A stretch of 64,000 bases of DNA from Symbiodinium natans (lineage: Eukaryota; Sar; Dinophyceae; Suessiales; Symbiodiniaceae): NCBI GenBank assembly GCA_905221605.1, contig CAJNDS010002512.1, positions 442,360-506,359 of the forward strand, in the 5' to 3' direction. Position numbers and translations under genes: made by a program. Shown here piece by piece: positions 13,145 through 21,799 of this stretch. The notes beneath the pieces are model-generated. The model was not told where the DNA came from and did no database searches. It worked only from the letters and a program-made list of their open reading frames with translations. Within the stretch, counting starts at the first letter, position 1. The number at the start of each line of letters is the position of its first letter.

Positions 13145-15148
13145 CATCTTAACTTTACCATCTGTTATTTTAATTTCTGGCGTTGATGATTCTAAACCAA
13201 CTGTTAAATTAATATCACCTAATGTATCGCCATTTCTAACAAATAATTTATATTGACCGTCCAACACTTCTTTTAATTCGCTACTATTTTGAAACATAAA
13301 ACGCCCCCAACTAACAACATCGCTTTCACCAACGATATTTCCTATGCTATTAAAAGTAAGATTATTTGTAACTGCTCTGTTTAATGTTATTCCGTTAGTG
13401 TCATTTAACTGGACTGCTATTGTTCCTGTTGTAGGATCGGTCGTTCTATCAGTTTGAAGACTAAAATTAATTTCTTCTGTTGATATTACATTCAATGAAT
13501 TATTAACGTCTGCTCTTTGAAATATTCTTCCATCAGTGCTTAATAACTGTTGTCCTAAAAATGTTGCGTCATTTTCCACTCTCGTTTCGTTAAAATTACT
13601 TACACCGCCTACTGTTAAATGATATGAAAAATTATACGCTCTTCCTATTCCTACTGTTGCTGTTGTTGTGCTTCCAATGCGTAATCTATAATCGCCTCCT
13701 GTGTCGTGTAAAATCATTTCCGTTCCGTTTGCTGGATTGCTCGGGTTCATACATCTAAAATTTCTGTTCTTAAATTCAAATACTCCTTGTGTGTCCCTAA
13801 TTCTTAAATTATAATTAGCATCTCCACTATTTCTAAACATATCAAACCCCGCTGTAGGTAGTAGAATATCACCTGTTGAATTTGTTAAATCTAAATTACC
13901 TCTAAAATCTGTATCTTTATAAAAAACTGTTTTACTATTTGCTTTATCACATTCTAAATGTGTATTAGTATCTCCATCTGTTGCTGTTCCTGTCATTAAT
14001 CTTAAAGCGTCTTCATCAGTTCTAATATCCAGCGATGTATTAACTTTCGTAGCATTTACATATCTGTCTAATGTTGTGTTCGCATCCGTAAATTCCATTA
14101 AACCATTTACTCTTAAATTTTGTCTAACAATAGCACTATCTACAACATCTAGTGTATAACCACCTGTTAATGTATTTGCTCCTGTATCTACTAATAATGA
14201 ATGTGATTTAACATATTGATTAGCATTATTATTTAGATTTAATATTCTACCTGTATCATCAACAGAATTATAACAATCAATACTGTCATTATTAAAGGTA
14301 AAATAATTATCAGTGTTCCGAACCGTAAAAGATAAATTAGCGTCTGCTGTATTTTCTACTACTAGACCACCTGCCGGTGTTTCTATCTTTCCTGACATTT
14401 TATAACCTGCATTATTATTTGTTAAATCTAATTGTTTAATAGCATCGTCTGATGTATTGTTACAAAATATTTTATCTCCTTGTAAAGTTATATAACTCGT
14501 TGCATTTTTAAACTCTGCTAAAACTTTATCACCCCCGCCTGTTTGATTACTAAATACCAACCCTGCTACTGGACTTATATTTACTGTTGAATTATTTAAC
14601 GTTAAACCGCTATGAATAACGGTCGGGGCGCTACAATCAATAATAGGATTAGCACTAAATCTATTAGTAAAATCACTTAACGGAACTCTTAAAGCAAGCA
14701 AGTTATCTATTTCCGTTGTTGTATAGGTGTCGCCTCCTCCCGCTCCCGCTATTAAGGTATCCACCTCGCCTTTATTGTAGAAATTTGTTGCTAATAATGT
14801 ATTATTTTGATAATTAGTAGTTAAATTAGTGTCTATTTGTGTGGATGTATAATAATTCGTAAAAGTTGTGTCTATTTCTGTTTTATTGTAAAAGGTGCTC
14901 GTTAAGGTGGCGTTTGTTTGGTAGTCTGTGTTTAATAAATGTGTTATTGAACTAATATTCTGAAAGTTTTGAAGCTGTTTCGTGTTTAAAACTGCTATGT
15001 CTGCGGTGTTTGTTGCTATGTCCGTTGTGTTTGCTGTGTTGATGCTGGTCAGTTCAGATTTAGAAGCAAACAACTGTGAAATGTCCGTTCCACCGACAAT
15101 AACATTATCTGCTGTAAGTGTATTTGTGTTGTTTAAAGTAAGAACCAT
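13145..15148 (-). CDS. Tail-fibre-like protein, partial (3' end in gap)
   Basis: 668 codons from ATG at 15148 run into the gap, so the C terminus is missing. Residues about 86-148 contain four copies of a motif of the form FYNKTEID (FYNKTEID, YYTSTQID, FYNKGEVD, TYTTTEID), typical of phage and viral fibre or receptor-binding proteins. The remainder is rich in Asn, Thr and Asp with beta-repeat character and no catalytic motif. Long fibre-like proteins occur in PLVs and giant viruses, where they are thought to project from the capsid. The gene is the leftmost of a minus-strand block with the capsid gene. A TCTA core lies 13 bp upstream of the start. The frame apparently continuing left of the gap is host DNA and not part of this gene. 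Confidence 0.75.
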
Positions 15149-15150
15149 TA

Positions 15151-15177
15151 TTAAATTAATTTAGATAATTAATTTAA
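15151..15177 (-). terminator. Hairpin after the first GIY-YIG gene
   Basis: A perfect 10-bp stem (15151-15160 with 15168-15177) and a 7-nt loop TTAGATA lie about 10 bp beyond the stop codon at 15188. It also occupies the upstream region of the fibre gene. It is one of seven hairpins found at stop codons in the element. Confidence 0.6.
15162..15165 (-). promoter_or_regulatory. TCTA core upstream of the fibre gene
   Basis: On the minus strand the context is TTATCTAAATTAATTTAATA followed by the ATG. The 21800 gene has a very similar context (AATCTAAATTAATAAT then ATG). A TCTA core in AT-rich DNA is the known late-promoter motif of CroV and its virophage mavirus; its role here is inferred. Confidence 0.4.
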
Positions 15178-15187
15178 CAATGTTAAT

Positions 15188-15979
15188 TTAATTTTCGTTT
15201 TGTTGGTTTAGATATGTTTGATGTCTTTGTCTTTTTATATGTCTTGAAATACTACCTTTACATATAACTTCTCCACATTCACAAGTTATTTTTTCCTTTG
15301 CTCTCTCGTTGTTGTTTTTTATAAGCTTGTCCTTATTTCTTTCATAGTAGTCTTTTTTGCGTTGTTTATCTGCTTCTTGGTTGTCTTCTATATAGGCTTT
15401 TGATTTGGCTTTTACATAGTCTTTATTTCTTTCATAGTAGTCTTTCTTCCGCTCTTTTATTAAATCTTGGTTATTTTCCCTATAACCTTTTCCGTATGCC
15501 TGTATTTTGTCCTTGTTTTGTTCGTAATAATCTTTCTTTTGTTGTTTGACCTTGTCAGGGTTCTCTTCTCTGTATTTCTTCGCCTTTTCATTAATTTCTT
15601 CCTTATGCTCTTGATAATGTTGTTTCTTCCATTCTTGTATATGTTCTTTATTGTCTTCCTTCCATTCTTTAACAGTTCTCGTTTCTATTCTCTTGTTTAA
15701 TGTTGCCATTTCTCTTATGTAATGCTTTTCTCTTGCCCTTAACTCATCATTATTTTCACAAGGGTAGTTCTCAATTAGTTCTATGTAGAAGTTCTCTACA
15801 CCTAACTCGTTCATTTTCTGATACAATGGTATAGTTTTATCTCTTTCATTGTTCATACTTGATTTATGTTTTACCCATCTTTTAGACAAGTATTTTTCAC
15901 AACTGCTTCCTACATAAATATCATCAGTTATATTATTTCTAATGCAATAGATTTTCCCGTTCTTATAATCACGGCTCAT
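15188..15979 (-). CDS. GIY-YIG endonuclease with helical repeats and C-terminal zinc finger
   Basis: 263 aa. The N terminus has the GIY-YIG signature (KIYCIRN, then DDIYVGSS), followed by the conserved FYIELIENYPC and EREKHY-like segments of the domain. Residues about 110-225 are a run of imperfect YYERNKD-type repeats, probably helical. The C terminus has a C-x-C ... H-x4-H zinc-finger-like module (CECGEVICKGSISRHI). The ATG at 15979 is chosen because the same MSR start occurs in the paralogue at 20768; an upstream GTG at 15985 is possible. Such proteins are typical of selfish or homing-type nucleases in large DNA viruses. The substrate is unknown. Two paralogues lie in the element (17666-18439, 20768-21421). 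Confidence 0.85.
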   Translation of the reverse strand: MSRDYKNGKIYCIRNNITDDIYVGSSCEKYLSKRWVKHKSSMNNERDKTIPLYQKMNELGVENFYIELIENYPCENNDELRAREKHYIREMATLNKRIETRTVKEWKEDNKEHIQEWKKQHYQEHKEEINEKAKKYREENPDKVKQQKKDYYEQNKDKIQAYGKGYRENNQDLIKERKKDYYERNKDYVKAKSKAYIEDNQEADKQRKKDYYERNKDKLIKNNNERAKEKITCECGEVICKGSISRHIKRQRHQTYLNQQNEN

Positions 15980-16028
15980 TATCACTACTTACTATACACA
16001 ACTATTCTTTAAGCGTTTTTACTCCTTT

Positions 16029-17471
16029 TTAATCATACACCTTGAGCCCCAAGTCGCGAATTTCAATCACCTGTTCTGATAATAGGGTAATGAACATCTC
16101 ATCTGGCATATCATCAGCAGGAATTGTTGCTCCCGCAGGCTTCACGCGTATAAGCATCTGTTGTCCTGCTCTTGTATTAATTCCTGTATATGAACTATCT
16201 GGAACGCGTTCAAGGCTATAACCAAAAATAAATTGGCGATCACGATATTGCTTAAAATCAATTGAAATACTGTGTTGATGGAACACTGGAAGGTTTAACG
16301 CTTTTCTCAAATGATAGAAGCACTGTGTTAATGAATTACAAGGATATTCTGGATACAATTTAGAACCTAGTTGGATTTGGAACTCCAAGTCTTTGTTGAT
16401 GTCGTAAATTCCTTCCACTGTGGCATCGTGGGTTTGATGAGGATGATAAAACCTACAAAAGCGTTTATTAGCATATTCATAACCAAGGCTGGGGTCATCG
16501 TCTCTATAAAAAGTGATGAAGGAAGCAACAAGTTTTGAAACGGAGCGAATGACTGGAACGCTAATATCAGTTAATCCTACTACTGACTGAGATTGAGTAA
16601 TATATGTTGTGTATGTAATCGGTAATCCTTTGCCTTCTAAAAGATGCTTAACGTATTCGTTATTTAAATTATTATCAAGGGTGCAAATATCACAGGAAAC
16701 GAAGCAGTTGTTAAGTTCAAAGAGTTTAGAAGTGTTGGTGGCACTACCTGCGGGTAATGCTACATCCTGAGTAAATCTTTCACGAAGGTTTTGAGCAATT
16801 CCTCCGTCTGCCTCGTCATAATCATCTGGGTTAATAATACAATCAAGGTCGCTATTTACGAGTTCTAATTCAATAGTTAGATTGCCCATATATTTTAGCG
16901 GTAAATACTTAAACTGAGAGAAGAGACCGCATAATGGTTTAAATCCTACTGTCATTTGATTTTTGAACCCTTGGCAATTGGTAGAATTAACTTCATAATC
17001 TAATTGTGTTCCTGCATTATTAACTAATGTTTTAACTTCGTCGTCATACCTATATCCGAAACCTTCATTCGCTTCGTCTTTTCTTGCTCCTTGCGACATT
17101 AATTTAGAAAACATCTGATGAACTCGGTTGTAATTATCAAAGTCTTCAACTACTTGATTACCGGCGATAATTCGCATTCGTCTGAAAAAGGAATATGGCG
17201 GTGCTAATGGACGAAGTTTTCGGTCAAGGGTCTGGTCTAAATTTTGAACTGTAAAGAATACACGAACTGATTGAGGGTCTAGCCATCCGTTGTCTTCGGC
17301 GTTTAATGAGAATTTCAATACACGGTTTCCTGATGTAGGCTTATAAACATTACTACCACTTGGATAAAATCTTACGCTTCGTCGGTCAGTAATATAGCTT
17401 GCTCCTTTGTTTAATTTAAATGAAAGGTTATCAACTAGAATATCTTCTGGACTGAATGTTTCAATAGACAT
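16029..17471 (-). CDS. Major capsid protein, PLV type
   Basis: 480 aa, starting at ATG 17471. The length and sequence style fit double-jelly-roll major capsid proteins of polinton-like viruses: an early RSVRFYPSG segment, a beta-rich RVFFTVQNLDQ segment, and the LAPPYSFFRRMRI...GNQVVEDF...NRVHQMF block at about residues 88-125, which resembles the conserved region of algal PLV capsids. The protein is expected to form pseudohexameric trimers of an icosahedral shell. The frame is intact. An AAGATATATA box lies 5 bp before the ATG and a TCTA core 18 bp before it. Assignment rests on pattern recognition and context; structure prediction would settle it. Confidence 0.85.
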   Translation of the reverse strand: MSIETFSPEDILVDNLSFKLNKGASYITDRRSVRFYPSGSNVYKPTSGNRVLKFSLNAEDNGWLDPQSVRVFFTVQNLDQTLDRKLRPLAPPYSFFRRMRIIAGNQVVEDFDNYNRVHQMFSKLMSQGARKDEANEGFGYRYDDEVKTLVNNAGTQLDYEVNSTNCQGFKNQMTVGFKPLCGLFSQFKYLPLKYMGNLTIELELVNSDLDCIINPDDYDEADGGIAQNLRERFTQDVALPAGSATNTSKLFELNNCFVSCDICTLDNNLNNEYVKHLLEGKGLPITYTTYITQSQSVVGLTDISVPVIRSVSKLVASFITFYRDDDPSLGYEYANKRFCRFYHPHQTHDATVEGIYDINKDLEFQIQLGSKLYPEYPCNSLTQCFYHLRKALNLPVFHQHSISIDFKQYRDRQFIFGYSLERVPDSSYTGINTRAGQQMLIRVKPAGATIPADDMPDEMFITLLSEQVIEIRDLGLKVYD

Positions 17472-17476
17472 TTTCT

Positions 17477-17493
17477 TATATATCTTGGCTAGA
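17477..17493 (-). promoter_or_regulatory. Putative capsid gene promoter (AAGATATATA box plus TCTA)
   Basis: On the minus strand TTCTAGCC is followed by AAGATATATA ending 5 nt before the ATG. The second GIY-YIG gene has the identical decamer at identical spacing (18445-18454). This is seen directly; promoter function is inferred. Confidence 0.5.
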
Positions 17494-17505
17494 AAAATAA
17501 ATTTA

Positions 17506-17534
17506 ATTAAATATAATTTTTAATTATATTTAAT
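17506..17534 (-). terminator. 12-bp hairpin at the stop of the small ORF
   Basis: ATTAAATATAAT (17506-17517) pairs perfectly with 17523-17534 around the loop TTTTA. The stop codon of the 66-aa ORF (17530-17532) lies inside the stem, the same arrangement as at other genes here. Confidence 0.6.
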
Positions 17535-17730
17535 CAAATAATTTAAAACTATATGTATTTTCATTTGTATTCTTCTTTTTCGTGTTCTTAACTATACTAT
17601 TTATTTGTTTCCTTTCCACATCATTTTCTTCAACTAACTTTCTTATTTCTTCGTAGCTGTTTTGTTTAAACTTCTTGTCTGGCTTCTGCTTTTCCATCTT
17701 CTCGTAAGTCTGCGCTTTGTAAGAGAACAT
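17530..17730 (-). CDS. Small lysine/asparagine-rich protein overlapping the GIY-YIG gene
   Basis: 66 aa from ATG 17730; a shorter start exists at 17697. It overlaps the last 65 bp of the GIY-YIG gene at 17666-18439 in another frame. It has no known domain and is highly charged, with a KKKNTNEN-type tail. It is accepted as likely real because a hairpin sits exactly at its stop codon and an AATCTAAATAAT motif, like the TCTA motif of other genes, lies about 20 bp before its ATG. It could instead be an AT-rich chance frame. Confidence 0.45.
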   Translation of the reverse strand: MFSYKAQTYEKMEKQKPDKKFKQNSYEEIRKLVEENDVERKQINSIVKNTKKKNTNENTYSFKLFD

Positions 17731-18439
17731 TATTATTATTTATATTATTTAGATTATTTAATGCTTCTTGGCGTTTTTTAGTTTGAAAATGTCTTAACCT
17801 ATGACCAAATGTATAGTAGCAACCACATTCACATAAGTGTTTTTCGCTTTTTCGTGTTTGTATTCGTGTTTTGTTTTCTTCTTTTTCTCTATACTGTTTT
17901 AGATAATCACGCCTTTCCTCTCGTAATCGTTCCTTGTTTTGTTGGTAAAACTCAACCCATTTTTGTTTGTTTTTTTCATAATATAGTTTGTCATTTTGCC
18001 TTATCTTCTCTTTGTTATTGTCTCGGTATTGTTTTGCTTTTGCTTGTATTGTTGGTTTGTTTTTTTCATAATAAAGTTTGTTACCTTCGCGCCTTTGCTC
18101 TTTGGTCTCGGCTTTATATTCTTGTAATGTCCTTCCAGAAACAACTTTATTGACGCAGTCATTGTTTCTTATATACTCACCTTCCCGTCTAAACAATTCA
18201 TCTTTTGTCTCACAACTAAAATATTCAACAAGTTCAATTTTACAGTTTTCTATGCCATACTCATCAAATATATCATAACAACTTACTCTGATATGTTCTT
18301 CACTTGATGAATATGTTTTATACTTGTATCTATGCTTTGCCATTCTTTTACTTAAACTTTCAATGGTGCTCCCGAAATACTGCTTGTTATAACCTACATC
18401 GGTGATTTTATAGATTTTCCCTTTATGATACTTACTCAT
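17666..18439 (-). CDS. GIY-YIG endonuclease with helical repeats and C-terminal zinc finger (second copy)
   Basis: 257 aa. The GIY-YIG signature reads KGKIYKITDV then KQYFGST, with conserved CKIELVEYFSC and ELFRREGEYIR segments. Residues about 125-200 carry NKLYYEKNKP-type repeats. A Cys/His cluster (CECGCYYTFGHRLRHF) follows, then an asparagine-rich extension. It has the same architecture as the copies at 15188 and 20768 but diverged strongly, so it is an old duplication or independent acquisition. An AAGATATATA box precedes the start by 5 bp. Its 3' end overlaps the 66-aa ORF. Confidence 0.82.
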   Translation of the reverse strand: MSKYHKGKIYKITDVGYNKQYFGSTIESLSKRMAKHRYKYKTYSSSEEHIRVSCYDIFDEYGIENCKIELVEYFSCETKDELFRREGEYIRNNDCVNKVVSGRTLQEYKAETKEQRREGNKLYYEKNKPTIQAKAKQYRDNNKEKIRQNDKLYYEKNKQKWVEFYQQNKERLREERRDYLKQYREKEENKTRIQTRKSEKHLCECGCYYTFGHRLRHFQTKKRQEALNNLNNINNNNVLLQSADLREDGKAEARQEV

Positions 18440-18444
18440 ATCCC

Positions 18445-18454
18445 TATATATCTT
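18445..18454 (-). promoter_or_regulatory. AAGATATATA box upstream of the second GIY-YIG gene
   Basis: This decamer has the same sequence and the same 5-bp distance to the ATG as the box upstream of the major capsid gene. Promoter function is inferred. Confidence 0.45.
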
Positions 18455-18472
18455 AATATATCTTTTCTTTAA

Positions 18473-19129
18473 CTATGTTTCAAATTGTTCCATAAATTCT
18501 TCTCTTGTTATAGGTTCATTTCCTGCTTTGTTTTTAACATTTGCTATATCTTCGTAGGAGTGGTTATACAATGGATTTAACGAGCCTTTCGGAATAGTTA
18601 TACTGCCACCGTCAAACATACTCACAACGTCCTTAGACCCTCTTATTCTCAAATTTGTCCCCGTGTCTTCTGGACGTTGATTTGAAACAAAAGGCGAACC
18701 ATAACTTCTCGTTCTAAAAATATTTCCATAATCATTATTGATTTGTGCGCTTATCGCCGATCCCAAGCTGTGTGAAATAACGTCAGAGATACCATAATGT
18801 TTTTGACCGTCAATTTCAATAGCTCCGTCTTTTATGAACTTATCTACATCTTTGTATCGTTTCGTGTTTCGTGTTTGGTAAAGCGGTAATTTTACATCAT
18901 CATATATATCACCTAACCATCTTCCGCCTCCACCGGTTCCAGCAATGTATAGTTGGCTTCCGTTTCTATAAATCCCGTCAGGATTTTCATATGCTAATTT
19001 AAGTCCTTGCGTGTCTGTTAGAAAAGACCAGTTACCCGCTAATTCTTCTTTAACTTCATTATGTATCTTGCTTCTTGTGTTCGGGGCTTCATACGTTATT
19101 CCTTCATTTCTTCTTTTATCTTTATGCAT
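18473..19129 (-). CDS. Class-3 lipase-like alpha/beta hydrolase
   Basis: 218 aa from ATG 19129. The motif ISHSLGSAIS around Ser121 matches the nucleophile elbow of class-3 lipases (G-x-S-x-G family, here SHSLGS, so the first Gly is replaced). The preceding LYIAGTGG...DIYDDVKLPL segment matches the usual oxyanion-side strand and the acidic region, and a RSYGSP segment follows. Lipase-like genes occur in several PLVs and virophages, where they may help membrane passage or release. Activity is unproven because of the altered elbow. The start lies only 41 bp from the divergent penton gene, so the two promoters must share that space. Confidence 0.7.
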   Translation of the reverse strand: MHKDKRRNEGITYEAPNTRSKIHNEVKEELAGNWSFLTDTQGLKLAYENPDGIYRNGSQLYIAGTGGGGRWLGDIYDDVKLPLYQTRNTKRYKDVDKFIKDGAIEIDGQKHYGISDVISHSLGSAISAQINNDYGNIFRTRSYGSPFVSNQRPEDTGTNLRIRGSKDVVSMFDGGSITIPKGSLNPLYNHSYEDIANVKNKAGNEPITREEFMEQFET

Positions 19130-19170
19130 TATAAAATAACTTATAAATTAATTTTCTCTGTTAATTAATA
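19130..19170. promoter_or_regulatory. 41-bp divergent intergenic region
   Basis: The lipase (minus) and penton (plus) start codons face outward from this very AT-rich 41-bp segment, which must carry both promoters if the genes are transcribed separately. It lacks the TCTA core found at other viral genes. Confidence 0.5.
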
Positions 19171-20007
19171 ATGCTTAAGTTCAAAAAGGTATATATTGAC
19201 AGCAGTTATAGAGTAAGTGGCACGTCGTCCGATTTTACTATTGACCTACCGGAAACAGTCCAGCTTGAAGAAAATATGTTGTGTCAAATACACGAGGTAA
19301 GCATTCCTCATTCTTGGTATTCCATAAACAGCACAAACAACAATCTTTATTTTAGACATCAGGTCATACCACCAAGTGTTGTAGCAGGTATAACTTATCG
19401 TAAAATTACAATTCCGGAGGGCAACTATACAGCAGTTGATTTAGCTCAAACAATAGAGATTGCTTTAAATTTGCTGGTTGATACGGTTGATAGACCAAAT
19501 ACATATTCAATAAGCTATAACACTTCAACCAATAAATATACTTTCAGCTCTAATTACGCAACTGCTATTTTTGTTGTTCTGACTGATGATGAAGTAGCCC
19601 CAGTAGCAAATTTGTTTAGTGACCCCGTTGATGTTAATAATTTAAGTTCAATAAACAGAGTGATAGGCAATACCACGCCAGCTACTGACGCTTACACAAA
19701 TGTAGCTCCTTACACAACAAACTTTGTTGACTTAACTCCTGTTAAGAATGTTTATTTACACTGCAATGAAATAAGCAATTATAATCAATTGACAGTGGCG
19801 GGCAATTCAAGCATTATCAAGAAAGTCCCTGTAAATGTTCCTTATTTAGGTGTCATAAATGATTTAGAGTTAAGTTCGGTTGATTATATTGACTGCTCTA
19901 ACAAATTATTTCGTAGGTTAAATTTCAGATGCACCGACCACCTTAATCAAAATATAAATTTAAACGGGGTGGACATATCATTCACCCTTACCTTTTTTAA
20001 GGGCTGA
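19171..20007 (+). CDS. Minor capsid (penton-type) protein
   Basis: 278 aa. The N-terminal pattern YIDSSYR...SDFTIDLPETVQL...CQIHEVSIPHSWYSI, then NLYF, is characteristic of penton proteins of PLVs, polintons and virophages, and the end DISFTLTFFKG fits the terminal strand of a jelly roll. The protein would form pentameric vertices with the major capsid protein. The frame is intact and the start ATG is the first in frame. It opens the plus-strand block of putative virion genes. Confidence 0.83.
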   Translation: MLKFKKVYIDSSYRVSGTSSDFTIDLPETVQLEENMLCQIHEVSIPHSWYSINSTNNNLYFRHQVIPPSVVAGITYRKITIPEGNYTAVDLAQTIEIALNLLVDTVDRPNTYSISYNTSTNKYTFSSNYATAIFVVLTDDEVAPVANLFSDPVDVNNLSSINRVIGNTTPATDAYTNVAPYTTNFVDLTPVKNVYLHCNEISNYNQLTVAGNSSIIKKVPVNVPYLGVINDLELSSVDYIDCSNKLFRRLNFRCTDHLNQNINLNGVDISFTLTFFKG

Positions 20008-20013
20008 AAATTA

Positions 20014-20017
20014 TCTA
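20014..20017 (+). promoter_or_regulatory. TCTA core upstream of the Zn-finger coiled-coil gene
   Basis: The context is TTATCTAATTAG, 28 bp before the ATG at 20046, with an AAATATATAC stretch between them. Putative promoter element by analogy to the other viral genes. Confidence 0.35.
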
Positions 20018-20045
20018 ATTAGAAAAATATATACTATATTAATTA

Positions 20046-20735
20046 ATGAGTGGTGAAGAGGTTGAAGAGATTAAAAATGAAGAAGAGCCTGAAATGACAA
20101 CTAACGAAAAGAATGAAGAAGAGCCTAATAAAGAACAGAAAGAAGAACCGAAAGAGGAAGCTAGAACTGAACCAACAAATATTGAACCAGCAGGTAATGA
20201 CGCAGTCGCCTCATTAGGACAAAGTCGTAATGACACAGTTGAAGAAGCGAAGCCAAAAGCAAAGGCAAAAGCAACACCAAAGAAACTAGCGAGAAGTGTT
20301 AAAGTAGTGGAACTAGCCGAATGCCCTGATTGTTTGAAAAAAATGTTACCAAAAAGTTTAAGAAATACTCATCCGCATTATTGTAAGGGACAACCAACCG
20401 AAACATTACCAGTCAATAAGCAGAAGGCAAGTTATGGCTCAAAGGTGGAACAAAAATTAAGAAAAGAAATTGAAGAAGAAATGAAAGCAAAATATGAAAA
20501 AGAAAACGAAAAAAACGCTCAAAACGTAAAAAATGAAGTTGTTAATTATTCCGAGCCTATTGAAGTGAAAACAAAATCAAGTGTGCCAAGTGTGCCAGTT
20601 AGAATGCAAGATACACCTCCACCTAGACAACTATCAGCAACAGAGCTTTTACAACAACATTACAACGAAATTAAGAGAGTAAAGAGAGAAGAACAAATGC
20701 AGAAAATTAACGGTTTTAAATCAAAAATGTTTTAA
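20046..20735 (+). CDS. Acidic, coiled-coil protein with a C2HC-type zinc finger
   Basis: 229 aa. The first 70 residues are Glu/Lys/Asn-rich and acidic. A Lys/Ala stretch (KPKAKAKA) follows, then a compact cluster ECPDCLKKML...THPHYCKG (about residues 95-120) that could bind zinc, then a charged predicted coiled coil. No family name is assigned. Its position directly after the penton gene suggests a virion or assembly role, which is inference. A weak 6-bp hairpin (20728-20745) spans the stop. Confidence 0.7.
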   Translation: MSGEEVEEIKNEEEPEMTTNEKNEEEPNKEQKEEPKEEARTEPTNIEPAGNDAVASLGQSRNDTVEEAKPKAKAKATPKKLARSVKVVELAECPDCLKKMLPKSLRNTHPHYCKGQPTETLPVNKQKASYGSKVEQKLRKEIEEEMKAKYEKENEKNAQNVKNEVVNYSEPIEVKTKSSVPSVPVRMQDTPPPRQLSATELLQQHYNEIKRVKREEQMQKINGFKSKMF

Positions 20736-20767
20736 GGATAAAACAATATATAACAATAAAAAAAAAT

Positions 20768-21421
20768 ATGTCTAGAAATACAAAAGATTATTCACAAGGA
20801 AAAATATATTGTATCAGAAATAGTATTAATGATGATATTTATATCGGAAGCACCTGTCAGAGTTTAAGTCGAAGAATGTCACAGCATAGAAGCAACCTGA
20901 AACACGGTAATATAGGTGGTGTGAAGCTTTATAAGAAAATGAATGAATTAGGACGAGAACACTTCTACATTGAATTGTTAGAAGAATATCCCTGCGAAAA
21001 TGTTATACAATTGACGAAGCGTGAAGGAGAACTAATACGAGAGCATCAATCAACATTAAATAGTATTATAAACGGAAGGACAAAAAAAGAGTATTACGAA
21101 GAAAACAAACAGAAATTCAAAGAATACTACGAACAAAACAGAGACAAGAAATTGGAACAAGTGAGGAAGCATTATGAACAAAATAAAGATGCGAAGCTAA
21201 AATATGCCAAGCATTATCGAAATGAAAACAAAGAGAAGATACAAGACAAGATTAAAATTTACTATGATGAAAACAAAGAAGATATTAAGCAACAGAAAAA
21301 AGAATATTATCAAAATAATAAAGAAAGAGAACAAGCACGAGCACGAGAATACCAAAACAACAACAGAGAAAAGGTTCGTGAAAGCAACCGACAATACTAT
21401 GCGAGAAAAAAAAACAAATGA
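20768..21421 (+). CDS. GIY-YIG endonuclease-like protein (third copy, no zinc finger)
   Basis: 217 aa. GKIYCIRNSINDDIYIGST is nearly the same as in the copy at 15188, followed by HFYIELLEEYPC and the domain's acidic helix. The second half is entirely YYEENKQ-type repeats. Unlike the other two it ends without the C-terminal Cys/His finger, so it is either a natural short form or a truncated one. The three copies do not adjoin one another, consistent with independent insertions between virion genes. A 14-bp hairpin follows the stop. Confidence 0.83.
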   Translation: MSRNTKDYSQGKIYCIRNSINDDIYIGSTCQSLSRRMSQHRSNLKHGNIGGVKLYKKMNELGREHFYIELLEEYPCENVIQLTKREGELIREHQSTLNSIINGRTKKEYYEENKQKFKEYYEQNRDKKLEQVRKHYEQNKDAKLKYAKHYRNENKEKIQDKIKIYYDENKEDIKQQKKEYYQNNKEREQARAREYQNNNREKVRESNRQYYARKKNK

Positions 21422-21433
21422 AAGAAAATTAAA

Positions 21434-21467
21434 TATATTTAATAATAATTATCTATTATTAAATATA
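21434..21467 (+). terminator. 14-bp hairpin after the third GIY-YIG gene
   Basis: TATATTTAATAATA (21434-21447) pairs perfectly with 21454-21467 around the 6-nt loop ATTATC, 12 bp after the stop codon. A TCTA (21452-21455) spans the loop and right arm and lies 14 bp before the next ATG at 21470, so 3'-end and promoter signals overlap. Confidence 0.65.
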
Positions 21468-21469
21468 AT

Positions 21470-21790
21470 ATGAGTATGTGGAAGAGCAAAGCAGAGTTCA
21501 AACGTGCGCCCCAAGTTAGCAGGTATTACGATTTGGACAGTTCAATCGGGGTTTCCAGTAGGTTAAAATATTTAGAGGATATGAAGTTAAGAATTGAAGA
21601 GGCGGAGAACCGAGGCAAGAACATTAGGTTAAGGAATGACTGGCTGGAACATCAGAAGAAGAGCCTTTACCAAGGAGAACTAGATAGTATTAATAGGCAG
21701 TTAGAGAGACCTATGATGCCAGTTAGAACAAAGGAAGAGCTAAAACAACGACAATCTGACTTAAAAAATATTATAGCAAATATAATCTAA
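21470..21790 (+). CDS. Small charged helical protein, unrecognised
   Basis: 106 aa, rich in Arg, Lys, Glu and Leu, predicted mostly helical by its heptad-like spacing (about residues 25-70 and 85-103). No known motif. It sits between a GIY-YIG gene and two putative structural genes in the same direction; the next ATG follows its stop by 10 bp. A virion assembly role is a guess from position. Confidence 0.65.
   Translation: MSMWKSKAEFKRAPQVSRYYDLDSSIGVSSRLKYLEDMKLRIEEAENRGKNIRLRNDWLEHQKKSLYQGELDSINRQLERPMMPVRTKEELKQRQSDLKNIIANII
21786..21789 (+). promoter_or_regulatory. TCTA core upstream of the 339-aa gene
   Basis: AATCTAAATTAATAATATG: the TCTA overlaps the stop codon of the preceding gene and lies 10 bp before the ATG. 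The 12-bp context is nearly identical to that before the fibre gene. Confidence 0.4.
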
Positions 21791-21799
21791 ATTAATAAT

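Noticed and set aside
21204-21473. 89-codon frame overlapping the third GIY-YIG gene
   Set aside because: It is an AT-rich shadow in another frame, lacks a stop-associated hairpin and runs into the next gene's start.
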